DNA of 64,000 nt from Lumbricus terrestris (GCA_949752735.1 OX457037.1:41201496-41265495); one strand, 5' to 3'. Counted from the first letter of the stretch, positions 25,924 through 38,197 are shown. Numbers and translations are program-made. The notes: generated by a model from the letters alone, not told the origin.

Positions 25924-26169
25924 ACGAAACAATGTAACATTGTCTTCAAGGATGTATGGTATCTAAGATTTCTAACATGAATGGCTACATCATTAAATTG
26001 CACTGCATCAGTCAATATGCACACAAGTTTCTTTGAGCAATTACATGATTTCCCCATATTTAAACACATGTTTGTTTGGGTGCGTGTGTCTCTACGCAAG
26101 TATGTGTGCAATGTTGTGCATGTATATGTCTATGTATATATATATGAGCGTATCTGACTATTTATATAC
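25642..26169. repeat. AT-rich DNA with a second (TA)n array at 25881-25919
   Basis: A TA run of about 19 units; the remainder shows no recognised element. Confidence 0.8.
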
Positions 26170-26230
26170 TTCTGCTTTCGTTCTCTGCCCTCAGGCAGAT
26201 TCGTTTGTCCAATGATGCCACTCATCTCTC
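26170..26230 (-). pseudogene. LINE family 1 terminal fragment
   Basis: The minus strand reads TGGCATCATTGGACAAACGA followed by TGCCTGAGGGCAGAGAACG, nearly identical to the end of the plus-strand copy at 975-1020. Only the extreme 3' coding end remains. Confidence 0.7.
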
Positions 26231-26955
26231 ATTTGTGCCTATGATCTATTTACACAGCACCTTAAAAGAATGTAACTTTCAACAGAAAACAAATAAATGT
26301 CTGAAAAGAATATAAATAAATACAGAATGCTTATTTTGCATTACATCAGCTTAAAAATATTCTGACCAGCTACAGATATCAGAGATATCAGAGTCTGATT
26401 TCAGTGATCAAACAGCTGCAACATTCCAGCCAAGCTTATGTCCAAGAAATAAACTTGTGAATCAAAATGCAAAAGTTTCCCTTTTAAGAGATAGGCAAAA
26501 TTAATGATTGGTTATTTTTACAAGGTAGGCTACTCAGAAGAATTTTCAGTCGAACCACGGCTAAATAGGACAGCTTTGCGACTATTCAAGAGCAGAGTGC
26601 ATGGAGTGGCCCCTAGGCACTAAGTGCAGTGTAACAGGAAGGCCATTCCTGTTTTTAGGACCAACGACCAAGAATCAATGGCGCTGTTGGATAGCATTAG
26701 CAAGCAATCCATGAGTGGGGAACCAGAAGGTCAGCTTGGTCCATCGACTGAAGGGTGGATCGATGCTGGACACCCAAGGTGGAACAAGGTTTTTCAAGGA
26801 AATCAATGGAATCAGAAAGGGAGAGGAGTCCGTAGAAGAATTAGTCTTCAGAGGCTAAGGGCCGAATATCCTAGAACGAGGTGCCATTGTGCCAGCAATG
26901 ATCACTGAAAACTCAGATGCAAGAAAAAATTGAAGAAAAATTATGTCTGCGTCCT
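26231..26955. other. no gene established
   Basis: A 94-residue plus open frame at 26624-26908 has ordinary-looking composition but no recognised domain and no clear splice context. Confidence 0.3.
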
Positions 26956-26956
26956 C

Positions 26957-26989
<33 letters not shown>

Positions 26990-27085
26990 GTAATAATAGT
27001 AATAATAATAACAATAATAGTAATAATAATAATAGTAGTAGTAATAATAATAATAATAACAATAATAGTAATAATAATAATAATT
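26956..27085. repeat. (TAA/TAG)n microsatellite
   Basis: About 43 TAA triplets with TAG and CAA interruptions. Confidence 0.95.
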
Positions 27086-27225
27086 AATGACCTTTGCACA
27101 ATCGACCAGTGACGAGGATCACTAACTCCAAAACAACACAGCTTTTAATATTTATTGTTTTTAAAGCCTAAGGGGATCATAGATACCTCGGGTGCTAAAA
27201 AAAATCATAATAACACCAACAAGAA
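27086..27225 (+). mobile_element. LINE family 2 tail fragment
   Basis: CCTTTGCACAATCGACCAGTG and AGCCTAAGGGGATCATAGAT ACCTCGGGTGCTAAAAAAAA match the 3' tails of the copies at 32290-32540 and 62865-63110. Confidence 0.7.
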
Positions 27226-27259
27226 AAAGAAGATCTTGGTAGTTCGTAAGAAGCCGAAT

Positions 27260-27520
27260 AAAGAATAAGATAAGTACACGGATGATAACAAGAGCTGCGA
27301 ATGACGCAACGGACGCCGGCCATGGACTCACTCGTCATCATTGGTGACGATGAATAGAATATTTATATGGAAAAGGTTTTGTATTCAGGAGTGACCATCT
27401 CTCATCGGACGAACTCAGTGCCGCCACCGTAAATAACTAATTTGTTCTTCGCAGAGACGATGACGACGACGCCACGAACTTCGCGTATAGGTGCTACTGA
27501 AGTCATTTAACATGCAATGT
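27260..27520. promoter_or_regulatory. CpG-enriched patch
   Basis: ACGCAACGGACGCCGGCC and GATGACGACGACGCCACG cluster CpG here. A 67-residue acidic open frame (27517-27720, MSSDEEIITSSSAAS) follows immediately. It could be a first exon, but nothing confirms it. Confidence 0.25.
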
Positions 27521-28289
27521 CATCAGATGAGGAGATCATAACATCATCCTCAGCCGCCTCAAATCCCCATGCAACCAACGACGATGACAGAGGAAGTCAC
27601 GAAACAGAAGATAATTACACGGCTGCACTGAAAGACGGGGCACTAGCTGCTGTCCGGAGTCATTTCAGTCGCACGTCTAACGTACAGCCGTGTCCAGCAT
27701 ATACTCATGAAGCAATGTGACCCTACACCTCTCCTTTTTATAATAAATGTCTACAAATGTGCGAAATTTGAATATATTTTATTTTTGACCGTAATGGCAA
27801 ACAATTTTTTAAGTCATGGATGGCCTCATTGGATATATGACGAAAAAGAATGACATCGTATGTAAACTACCTATATACTATGACTGTGTTCAGTGATTGA
27901 ACGGTCAAACATTGACAAATACTCAAGGCAATAGAAAAAACAAGATTATAGCGTATGTTTATCACTTAAGTTATGGATCCATGCACACAAACACACAGAT
28001 AAATAAATATATATATATGTAATATTGTACATGCATGTGTATATATATATGTAATATATATACACATGCATGTATAATGTATAGATATGTATATGCATCC
28101 TTTGCTAAATGCACCTTTATGCAATAAGACTTACAAGGCACTCTCTACACAACAGCCACATCTGCTGTACATTCCATTCTTGCAGCTCACTGTTTCGGAA
28201 AATCTAGTCTTCCCCACTCAAAAAAACCCACAAAAACACTTGCAGACAATTCAGGATGCTTCCGTCCATATTGCAACTGAAAATCCCAG

Positions 28290-28294
<5 letters not shown>
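27521..28294. other. no gene established
   Basis: Contains the short acidic open frame ending at 27720, then AT-rich DNA with (TA)n and TATGTA runs at 28000-28080. Confidence 0.3.

Positions 28295-28384
<90 letters not shown>
28295..28384. repeat. (TA)45 microsatellite
   Basis: About 90 bp of uninterrupted TA, the longest pure dinucleotide run in the window. Confidence 0.97.
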
Positions 28385-28386
<2 letters not shown>

Positions 28387-29198
28387 TCCAAATGTTCAGA
28401 AATCCCTACATTGGTTGAATGTTTCCTAGAAGCAACCAGTTCACAGATAATATGCATGAATCACTTACACTTTCCACATAAATTTTTTTAGCCTTCTTAC
28501 ATTTACAGGCAATGCACTAGATGCAAACCGTTCAAACTCTATTATCTTAAAACATTTTTTTATTTCATCGTCCAGTCAGTTCCTTACTCAAACCCCTTTC
28601 TCAAAATCAGTGACTAAGTCTCTTTATTCTAGATAAGCCAAGATTCTGGGCTGCACCAATTCCAGAACATGACCCTCCCTTCAACAGTCCAACAGTTTCA
28701 CCATCCGCAACCTTTCTACCATCCCCCGCTTGCACTTTCTATTGATGCAATTCACAATATGAAATCCAAACAAGTTAAACCACCTTACCCTGGTCACCTT
28801 ACATCAACCATCATCCTGTCAAAACCTTCAAAATTTATGTAGACCTAGCTCTGACCCAGCAACTCTAAGGCTCTAAGTCTCTAATTAGGCCTCGGATTTT
28901 TCTTGAATCGGCACCATCACATACAAACTGGACATTCCAGCACATCTTTTATGCAGCAATAAGAAATTCTGACACAGCATCTGCCCACAGAAATAGACAA
29001 GCAGTTGCCATCTACAACCGAGATCAGACAACTATTATCTCCCTCTACAAAGGACAACTGTCTGAAACTTTATCCATCGCCTCTTATACAAGCATTTAAG
29101 TTAATAATCCAAAGCTCTGTCCCCATACACTAATTAAAATGAAAAGTATTTTTTACAAACCTTCATCAACTGCTCACAGCTTGATAGACACTAAAGAA
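28385..29198. other. no gene seen
   Basis: Mixed AT-rich sequence, nothing recognised. Confidence 0.35.
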
Positions 29199-29694
29199 CA
29201 GTGGCTCCCAACCCGTGGCCCCAGTGGCGTAACTAGAAACTCGGGGGCCCCTAGACAAAATGTGAATATTGAAATGTATTATCACTTACAGTGGCATAAC
29301 TATAGGAACTCGGGGGCCCCTCTGGGGCCTCTACACTCGGGGGCCCCTAGACTTTGTCTACTCAGTCTACCCTATTGTTACGCCACTGCGTGGCCCGCCA
29401 GGCCTCCAAAAATGGCCCTCATCTCTCAAAGAATTAACAAAAACATAAAAAAAATTGACAATTTGGACAGGATATAGCATATAATTATTTTCTAATACAA
29501 GTTATTTTATTTTGACGTCTATAAATAACATAAAGCATTATAATTTGATTCAATTATAACCATTTTATAGGCTTTTAATTAATTATATTCTTGCCTTGTG
29601 GCCCCCTAATATCCTTCAATTAAGAAAAAGTGGCCCTCGTGTCCTTCAACTTAGAAAAGGTGGCCTGAAAGTAAAAAAAGGTTGGGAAGCACAG
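29199..29694. mobile_element. older hAT-like element (host of a nested one)
   Basis: Ends CAGTGGCTCCCAACC and GGTTGGGAAGCACAG are inverted relatives, of the CAGTGGTTCCCAACC type common in hAT elements. Flanks CTAAAGAA and CTATAGAT agree at 6 of 8 positions. The interior repeats GTGGCCC/GTGGCCCTC. The element is split by the 167-bp element at 29222. Confidence 0.7.
29222..29388. mobile_element. hAT-like MITE nested in 29199 element (167 bp)
   Basis: Ends CAGTGGCGTAACTAG and GTTACGCCACTG with an exact 8-bp duplication, CGTGGCCC (29214-29221 and 29389-29396). A further CAGTGGCATAACTATAGG start at 29295 and repeated CTCGGGGGCCCCT blocks inside suggest an internal duplication or second insertion of the same family. 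Confidence 0.9.
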
Positions 29695-29994
29695 CTATAG
29701 ATTAATTGTTTCATCTATGACAACCTTAATGCTGAAAAACAGAATACGAATTGATTGACAAGCACATACAGTAATGTAATAGGCCTAATGAACTGTAATT
29801 AGAACTATGAAGGACTGAAACAATAAATTTTGGAAGCTCTGGCACCGCCTGGTGCCTCAACCACAAACAAGTAATTCCCTGTAACGAAGTAATCGTAAAA
29901 CATACCCAACGTGAAGCTACACTGCAAAGCGGCTGAGCGCAAAGCAGCAAATCCCAAAAGCGTGTCCGGCAAAGTTCCAGAGAATGAAAACTCG

Positions 29995-30540
29995 TCACAA
30001 TGGAAACTTCTCGGGGACAATAAGTACCCCGAGTACTCGTGCTTTCATTGAATCAGTCGAGGCCCAGCATCAGCACAACAGCAGCAGCAGCTGACAGGAG
30101 TTGGATGAGAAGAGGCAGGCCGCTTCAAAGAAGGTATTGATCATCTTGCGGAGATTTGTTCAAATTAACTTTAGGCAAACATTGGCAGAACTGAAGCAGC
30201 AGCAGAAACGCGGCCGTGGCGACGATGGCGGCGGCCTTCGTCTGCGTTCAACTAATCCTGTTTCCCGGTCGAAGGATCATCGGCTGTTCCGGCGGCGGCG
30301 GCTGTTCCGTCTTTGTCGTTAGACACAACGAACGCGCAGCAGACGACTATCATGCTACGCAATGCATGGATCGAGGAGGAGACGGTAACAACGGAGTCGT
30401 CGCCGGCCAATGAATAGCATCACGAAGACCAGCAGCGGCTACAACAACACTGAACGGCCAAGGACCGACGAGTCAGCCGATGGAGGGACGGACAGAGGAG
30501 TCAGCCGATGGAGGGACGGACAGAGGAGGGATGGACGGGC
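29995..30540. promoter_or_regulatory. CpG-dense patch
   Basis: High CpG density includes CGCGGCCGTGGCGACGATGG and GGCGGCGGCGGC. It is one of the two best promoter-like patches here. Open frames on the plus strand (for example 30101-30322, Arg-rich) show no known domain. A 28-bp tandem duplication, GTCAGCCGATGGAGGGACGG ACAGAGGA, lies at 30471-30526. Confidence 0.35.
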
Positions 30541-30560
30541 CTTCAACAGGCAGCAGCGCA

Positions 30561-31149
30561 CTCTATCGCGCCTTTCAGAATCATTTCCTGCACAGCCGTC
30601 ACCACAGGGGACCATTACTTACAGTTGCCATGGATACATGCACCCATCCCCCTCGTTCTCCCTCTTCTTTCGGTGGTCGGTCGGGGCCCCATCACATTCT
30701 TACCATCTAAGGACGAGGAGGAGGTAGTATCTTTGGAGGCCTGCCTCTCTCCCTCACCCGCCCACACATAGGGATAGTCATCGGTGGCTGGGCTCAAAAC
30801 CGGTTGCCTGGAGGCCAGCAGCAACAAAGGTCTCCAGAGGCAGAGATAGATGGAAAGAAATGGACACCTACCCCCACCAGCCGAAGCCGCCAAGATCGAG
30901 ATACCAGGGAGTCTAAAGCTCCATGCCCAAACACACAGCTCTTTGTTCTCCGGTCTTTCCCATTAAATACCACACACAATACATAGACATAGCTGTATAC
31001 ACATCCTACAGTGCACATGTGCAAATGTGTATGTATGCATACATCTATGTATGCACCCATGTTGTTTATGTAAACGTATGTATGCATGTCTCTGTTTTTA
31101 ATGTAATAAACTAATGACCTTCCAGAATCATACAATGCAATTAGTCTAC
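30561..31149. other. no gene seen
   Basis: TATGTATGCATACA-type runs at 31015-31090. Overlapping open frames on both strands without support. Confidence 0.35.
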
Positions 31150-31385
31150 TTCAATCTTTCTTCTTCATGTTCTCTGCCCCACGGCAGGTTCGAACTTCGA
31201 ACGGCGCCACTCTTCCCGGTGTTGAGCCTCTTCTTTCAGTTTCCCATAACCTTCAACCAGCATCCAGTCCAGTAGTTTCTGTCTTTGTCTTCCTCTTTTT
31301 CTTTTTCCCTCAGTTCTTCCTTCAATGATCACTTTCAGAAGGGATTCTCCTCTCAGGATGTGTCCTATCCATTTTTTAATTCAAT
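31150..31385 (-). pseudogene. LINE family 1 C-terminal coding fragment
   Basis: The minus frame reads [70 protein letters not shown], stop. It is uninterrupted to the stop and clearly homologous to the degraded copy at 766-1035. The pattern is the C-terminus of a non-LTR retrotransposon ORF2. Truncated upstream. Confidence 0.85.
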
Positions 31386-31737
31386 CTTTAATTAAGTACT
31401 AATAATGAGGAAACCATTACTTTTTGTCTCAAACTATTTATGGATTTATTGAGTAGACTGTCAACACTGAAACTGGTTTCAATTAATGACTGGTTTCAAC
31501 TAAATTCGTAATCTTAAAATTTACACAAAACAAATCTCGAACTACTTCGATGCATAACAGGGCTGTGTGCATGAGAATTCCTTCAAGTCTCTTGGAAATT
31601 TCTGTGATAAAAGAAAGAGAAAAGAAACAAGAGCAAAAGCAAGTGAGTCAGTAGACAAAGACCTCCATTCCTCCATCAATTCTATTTTAAACAAACGCAC
31701 ATACACACAGATTACATGGATGATATTATGTTCAGTG

Positions 31738-31915
31738 GATGGAGGGACGGACAGAGGAGAACAGGCAGCCCATAGAACTGTTGGTGGGAAGATGAGATGG
31801 CAAGGGAGAGGTATGGCCACTCGCCCACATATGCTGAGACTAAGAAAACTAATTTGCCAACACTTCACAGCACAGGCTGCCTCTAAGGCCAGTTCAGTGG
31901 ACTGCCCTTGGACTA
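31738..31915 (+). repeat. dispersed repeat, copy 1
   Basis: GAAGATGAGATGG, CATATGCTGAGACTAAGAAA and CTAACACTTCA-like blocks recur in the same order at 38285-38415. Its start, GGATGGAGGGACGGACAGAG, also matches 30485-30530. Class unknown. Confidence 0.6.
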
Positions 31916-31934
31916 GAGGCTACGAGTGCAAAAA

Positions 31935-31941
31935 TAATAAT

Positions 31942-31972
<31 letters not shown>

Positions 31973-31983
31973 CAACAACACAC
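31935..31983. repeat. (TAA)n/(CAA)n microsatellite
   Basis: TAATAATAA run passing into ACAACAACA. Confidence 0.9.
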
Positions 31984-32289
31984 TTCTGTTGTTTGTTTAG
32001 TTTTTAGCAAGACGTGACTTTTTACCCTGGACGCCAAACAAACAATATTGAAAAATAATAACAATAGAAGTAGCAATAATAATAATAAATATATAATTTT
32101 TGAATGTCACCAGCGTACACACGTGTGCATACTCATATATAAACCTTACTTCCATAACTCCTGGGTCAGCAGCAGAGATAATAACCACTAGAAAGCTCAC
32201 TAAGTATGCTGAATCCCCACTGCCCATGATTTTTATTCCAGTGGCACTGAAAACCCTTGGTCCCATCAACATTCAATTCAGGGTCAGGA

Positions 32290-32545
32290 GTTCTTGTCAG
32301 AACTTGGTTGGCGTCTGACCATTGTTTCTGGGGACCAGCAGGAGACAGCATGCTTGTTTCAGCGTCTTTCAATTTGCACGCAGAAGTTTAATGCTGTCGC
32401 ACTTCGACTCTTCGAGGCACGTTTGCACAATTGACCAATGAGTATGACCGTTAACTCCAGAACAAAAAAGCACTTTTTATTGTTTATTAAAGCCTGAGAA
32501 ATCATAAATACCTTGGGTGCTAAAAAAATAATAATAAAAGCAATA
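32290..32545 (+). pseudogene. LINE family 2 C-terminal fragment and tail
   Basis: The plus frame LGWRLTIVSGDQQETACLFQ, RLSICTQKFNAVALRLF, EARLHN, stop matches the copy at 62865 and the LGRR.TE..G..RE...LFQR.S...QRFN..... pattern common in invertebrate LINE ORFs. A noncoding tail ending ACCTTGGGTGCTAAAAAAAT and (AAT)n follows. Confidence 0.8.
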
Positions 32546-33621
32546 TTAACAATTTAATAATACAGCTGGCACAGCTACTTGTATAATATATGCAATATAA
32601 ACATGTATATATACATACACACAAATTTATGCCAATGCAAACAAACTATATATAGCAATAAATTATAAATAATATACCGGTAGTAATATATATTCATATA
32701 TAAAATTGCAAATTTTAATATTCATATATAAAATTGCAAATTTTAATATATATCCATTTTCGGTCCCTTGTGAAGAGCAAACACTGGACAAGATAGAGAC
32801 TACTCGCATAGGCCAAGAAAATAAGCTGCATCAAAAAACAATTTCATCTGGGGAAGGGGGTCAGGTCAGAACAAAAAATCCCCTTGACCAATGGTACATT
32901 GCCTTTTGAATACTCTCCAGATTTCAGCACATTAGAGCACTTTATTATATATCTATAGGTCAATGCTAAAAGGGATAGGTAAAATTTAAACAATTGCCCA
33001 GTTCTTGTATTGCCCAGTTGGTGAATTGCTGGGTGTTAGATTAAGTAAGTAAGCAAGCAAGCACATTCAATTGGTAATATTGGTCTACACCCAATCTAGT
33101 AAACACACTTGCAGTCTAAGCAGCATAATTATATCATCTGAACAATAAATGCTTTGTCCATCAAGCTGTGGATAGAGGAGAGAGGAGGGACCAGGGGAAT
33201 ATGCCCTGGGGTGAGGTTTGTTTGGAGGTAGTGGATGGTTGAGGAGGAGGTCAGGGCACCAGCATCAATTTTATGACAGAGTCGTTCAATGGTTTGGAAG
33301 TGGCTCAGGGTAGCAATGAAAGACTATCAGTTATCCACTTATCTTCCAGTCATCAGTTAACTGCCCATTTGTGTGACTGTCCGGACAGTCCCATCCCTTT
33401 GTTGTTGAATTGTCCAGCTTATGGATTGCCAAATTCTATTGCAGCTAAAAACGATCCTTTAGTTGTGGGGTGTCTCCAAGGGCTTTCATGACAAGGAATT
33501 TTACTAAGTGCCTTCTCATTGCAGCATCCCTTCCTTGCCTGATATCAATGAGAAAAACTGTTCCCTGAATTCATAAAAACTATAAGCCATTCACCTAGCA
33601 ACATTGCACGTGTGCGCGCAT

Positions 33622-33622
<1 letters not shown>
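32546..33622. other. no gene seen
   Basis: A short direct repeat of ATTCATATATAAAATTGCAA lies at 32692-32745; otherwise AT-rich. Confidence 0.35.

Positions 33623-33670
<48 letters not shown>
33623..33670. repeat. (CA)n microsatellite
   Basis: About 23 CA units preceded by TGTGCGCGCATG. Confidence 0.95.
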
Positions 33671-33675
<5 letters not shown>

Positions 33676-34989
33676 ACTAAAATAGGCTAAATATGACATA
33701 TGTCAAATGTCAGTTTCTGCCATATCCTGCCACAGATCTGCTTCAAACTAATTTTTACAGTTAATGAAAACACCTTTTTTCTAATTAGAGCCATACCCGT
33801 TTGATTCTTTCATTAGGTTGGAGTGAGAAAATCAAGTAAAAATTTTAATAATATTCAGGTCATCAAAGTCCTCATAAACCAAATGTTACTTGATTATTCT
33901 GCAACTTTGCTGGGCAAGAAAGGGGTGTATTCTGTATCAAATAAAACAAACACAATCAAAATTTGGTTGGCACTTTGGAAAATTATGGCAAATTCATATA
34001 GGCAACTGCCGAATTGAAGAACATTTTTTTCTGTTTGACCCATTTTTCCTATAGTAGAACCTAAAGAATAAGAAGAAGACGACCAAGGAAGAAAAAAAAA
34101 CCTATATTAGCTTCTAGCACAATACCTAGGAAGCAGCAACAAGTAATGGGTTTTGAGCCTCCCAGCATCACAACTATAAGATCCGGTATGACAATAGTAT
34201 AGTGAAATGCATTATGATAACACAACAGAGGTCATTAAATTCATGAATATATTAGTGTAATATATATTATTGTTATTATTATTATATATTTATTATATCC
34301 GACGACAATGCATAGATTCAAACATGCCACAATAAATTAATCAGAAAATTCTGGAGAAATTCTGCTGTAAGGTATTTCAATCTGACGGGCACATTTAAAG
34401 CTGCATGTTGTTACAAGCCAGAACTATGACGACCACCACAAACACTATCACCACCTCTACCACTTGCAGCCACGCCCGGGATTTCAACACCACCACCCCA
34501 CCTTCACCATGATGATGGTCGGTTGTGAGCAGCAGTCGATTTATTGGTAACGGCATGCCTCTCCTCACTGTCCTCAGCCACACCAACAACAACAGCAACC
34601 AACTCAGACTGGAAAATTGCTTCAATAGAAAACAAACTGTGGGCAATAGAACCACTTCCATGCCCTCCCCATCCTCCAGTCTCGAGCCAATTAACACCAG
34701 CAAAACCAAACCAAAAACCAGGCAGCGCCCACTTGCAAAGTCTGTGCAAAGCAGAAGCTGGTTCCATTTAGGAAAAACTACTCTCGCAACAAAACAGATA
34801 AAAACTAAACGATCAGCAGCACAACAAACATCAAAACAACTTGAACAGTGATGATAACGATGATGATAAAACCATAAAACAACAGATATGTAAATATGGG
34901 CTTAGGGCTAATTGTGACATCCACATTGGCCTATTTATAACTCTGTATTATCCTATAGTCATCTGATAGTATTTGACTACATCAAAATT
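33671..34989. other. no gene established
   Basis: Overlapping open frames on both strands at 34395-34851 lack recognised domains. The rest is AT-rich. Confidence 0.3.
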
Positions 34990-35190
34990 CATCATATCTG
35001 CATGCTAAAATTTGGTATGTTGACTGCGATGGTTTACTGTTTAGACCTGAACAGAATATAACTTTAATAATAATAATAATAATGAAAATTATTATTATTA
35101 TTATTATTATTATTAAAATTATATTCTTTTCAGATCTAAACAGTAAACCATCGCAGTCAACAAAACAAATTTTAGCATGCAGATATGATG
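34990..35190. mobile_element. 201-bp palindromic MITE-like hairpin
   Basis: Left arm CATCATATCTGCATGCTAAA through GACTGCGATGGTTTACTG mirrors the right arm TTTAGCATGCAGATATGATG, giving arms of about 75 bp with few mismatches around a (AAT)n/(ATT)n centre. The fold would be an almost complete hairpin. A clear target duplication was not found. Confidence 0.8.
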
Positions 35191-37149
35191 TTTAACAAAA
35201 ATAAATAGTAGCCTATTGTAAAATATATGTTACATAGACGACTTCAGCTAAATAGCCTTTGTAATGGGAGGTGGGATAGATAAGCTTAATTGTACGCATC
35301 ACAGAGGTTCAACAAACTGTATGGGTGCATACGGGTACGAGGGTCGAAAATACGATTTTTCTGCGTATGTAATCTATCGATGGCATTTAACAATATAATA
35401 AAGTGATTGGAATAAAGTGGCATGATGCCAACTATGGTACAATAATCTACAATTGCGATAGCAAGTACAGCAATTGTGATGATCAGAGTCACTGATAAAC
35501 AAAGGAATTGATGCAAAATCACTAGCAACATGACTAGCGAACAACAGTCTGAGTGCAGAGTCTGATATTTCATCGGCCTTGGAAAGACAAGTTGGGGTCA
35601 ATTCTCATCTTCCGGTAACAGTGAATGATTGATGTGCGTCAATTTCATAGTATAAACCATAAACCACTTTCCACCATGTCAGGATATGAACCCCAACTTC
35701 CAGTTTAAATACAGTCGAGCCCATATTAACTACCAAACCATCAATCACCCCATAATAATAATTAACCCTCGGATGGCCAATACACAATGCACAAGAATCG
35801 ATTGAAAGAAAATGTCCTTAGGCATTGAAGCATACAAAAGGTCATTAGAAGAACCCTGTACATTGAGCTTACATCTTGAAATTCTACCCAGATAACCCCC
35901 TCCCCCAAATGAGACCCTCCCTCCTCTCAGCACACTTCGTTGTACTACGACTACGTCGTAAGAGCGGCACGGATGGGAATTCTAAATTTAGTTTATCTCC
36001 GCAACATGGATCGATTGAATGCACAGAGCGTTGTTCTAGCATTCGTCTTGATATGGCTCCCAGACGTATAATTGCAACGAAGATGATGCCATGCATGGGA
36101 TGATGAGGCAGAATATTATGGCTGCTGCTGCTGCTGGTGATGGTGGCGCGGCTGTTGTGGCATCATCTGGTCTGACAATCATTCTCATCAGCTGCCAGTC
36201 TCACTGGCATGGCAACAATAAATCGGAGACAAAGTTATGAGCGGAATCTAATTGGTGTGCGTTCATGTGTCCGTCGGAGCATACAAGTTTCCTAGGTGCC
36301 TAACTCATTTCAGATATTCACAGCTCAAGAGAGCGCCACTTGTTCTCATCAATATCATCTCACATTGTAATGGTCTAGTAGCGAGTATGTTTGCTGCCAA
36401 TGCAGAGCTTGTCAGTTGCCAGATGAATATGGCATTCTCCTGTCTGTCAGGACCACTGTGGAACAAACTTCTAATCGAAATGATCATTGCGCCATTTCTG
36501 AAGTGAATGAAGATATACTCGCTTCATTTGTGGCCAGTTACCTTCTCTCATTTCGATGCCAGTGACCACGGCTAGAAATTGGTAAAATCACATGAAGGTC
36601 GTACATTAAAAGCCACAGTAATCAACCGACATTACAGCATTGCAAGGGCAGCCTTCAACACTTCTATCGGTGTGCGTGTGTGTGTATGTGTGTATTTGAA
36701 AGAGTTGAACTACCGGTACTACACCAGCTACATCAGATGCACACAGTCACACACATCATAAAATATAATTCTATGTTTTCCAACTTCAATGCTGCCTTTA
36801 TGGGGAGGACAAGATAATGATAGGTTGAGATCAGACGTGAAGAATTGGAAGCCTTATAATTATGCGCTTTCCTTATGTCCTCGTATTCCAATGGAAACAC
36901 TATATTACAGCTCAAGGATATGCACAGCATAAAAATACGGATTGAAGGCTAAACAATTGAAATCATTCACATCTCATACTTGCGGCTATGGTCCCCTCCT
37001 TTCTGCAGCGGCAGCACTACAGCAGGGTAGACCAGGGCAAAAAGGACTCCTATATCTTTAGCGGCAATGTATCTAGATGTCTATGACCAGGGCAAATGCC
37101 CATGTGGTTGCTGCTTAGCCAGAATTTTTTTATATGGGGCATTAATTGC
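35191..37149. other. no gene established
   Basis: A GCT run lies at 36121-36136. The plus frame at 36252-36506 ends CLSGPLWNKLLIEMI, which faintly resembles a LINE C-terminus but is too weak to call. Nothing else recognised. Confidence 0.3.
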
Positions 37150-37157
37150 ACGTGCAC

Positions 37158-37321
37158 CAGTGGCTAGGCAAGGGGGGGTTTCGGGGGTTAAAACCCCCCC
37201 ATTGGCTCCGGGAAAAGGTTTTTTAGGGTTATTTTCCATTTAAGTAAGAAAAATAGTAAAAAAAACAGGGTTTCCGGCCATAAACCCCCCCCCCCATCAA
37301 AAATTCCTGGCTACGCCACTG
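37158..37321. mobile_element. hAT-like MITE (164 bp)
   Basis: Ends CAGTGGCTAGGCAAGG and CCTGGCTACGCCACTG with an exact 8-bp target duplication, ACGTGCAC (37150-37157 and 37322-37329). The interior has G- and C-runs. Same end type as the element at 51735. Confidence 0.95.
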
Positions 37322-37423
37322 ACGTGCACCGGTTTCGTGTATAACAGCCTTGGCTATGCCCTGCTTAAAAGAAATCTCTGGCACCATATCTGCCTTTCTG
37401 TCTGCCTGATCTTTTCTCATGCC

Positions 37424-37458
37424 TACCACTTGACTAACACCACGTTAGTCAAGTGGTA
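37424..37458. other. perfect 15-bp stem hairpin
   Basis: TACCACTTGACTAAC, a 5-nt spacer ACCAC, then GTTAGTCAAGTGGTA. No T-run follows and no gene context is known. Confidence 0.7.
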
Positions 37459-37895
37459 AGTATGCTGTACTCTCATTCATCTTACAGTTGGAACACAATG
37501 ACATGGAGAGCTGAGTTAATGCTTCCAGTGCACTGCAGGTAAAAACACAAACGTCTACACTCGGTCCTAATTTATCACTGACATGCAAGGTTTCAAGCAA
37601 GTCATCGTTCACTCATAGAAATCTCCGGAGGAAAATACCTGACTAAGTAGCTTCTCAGCAGAGTAGTACATTAGACATTATAAACGGACAGGCAGGCAGC
37701 TGAGGCAGGGACTGAGAGAAACAAAAAGAAGGGCATTAACACACACCAACACAAACAGACATTGCGCTGACAGACCAGCAAATACAGAGACCTGAATGGG
37801 CCAAAAATAGATAGAGCAACAGAATGCCACTGAACAAAACATAGACACAGACTGACATACAGACAGACTGACACAAGAGCACACTAGATCATTGA

Positions 37896-38197
37896 CAGTG
37901 GCGGCGCCAAAATTTCAGTTTTGGGGAGGAGGCTGAATTTGAGGGAGAAAATTTTCCATTTCGGCCGCCAAAATTTCTGACGACCTTTTTTTGTCATTGG
38001 GTCGAAATCTGGAAATGTGGTCCTTTTTTCGTATCCGCCAAACTGACTGCCAAACCTCGTGCGTGCCTTTACGGTTATTTGGGAGGGGCTAAAAGGGTTA
38101 AATCGTCCAAATATTTCATTTTTACATGGGAAAAAAATGGATCGACTTTTTTAGGAGGCTTAGCTCCCCCTAGCCCTTCCCTCTAACGCCGCTACTG
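37896..38197. mobile_element. hAT-like element (302 bp)
   Basis: Ends CAGTGGCGGCGCCAAAATTT and TAACGCCGCTACTG are inverted relatives. Flanks ATCATTGA and GTCATCGA agree at 6 of 8. The interior carries paired GGAGGAGGCTGAATTT and GGAGGCTTAGCTCC sequences. Confidence 0.75.

Noticed and set aside
36252..36506. 84-codon plus open frame ending in a LINE-like SGPLWNKLL
   Set aside because: Similarity is too slight and there is no tail or second copy.
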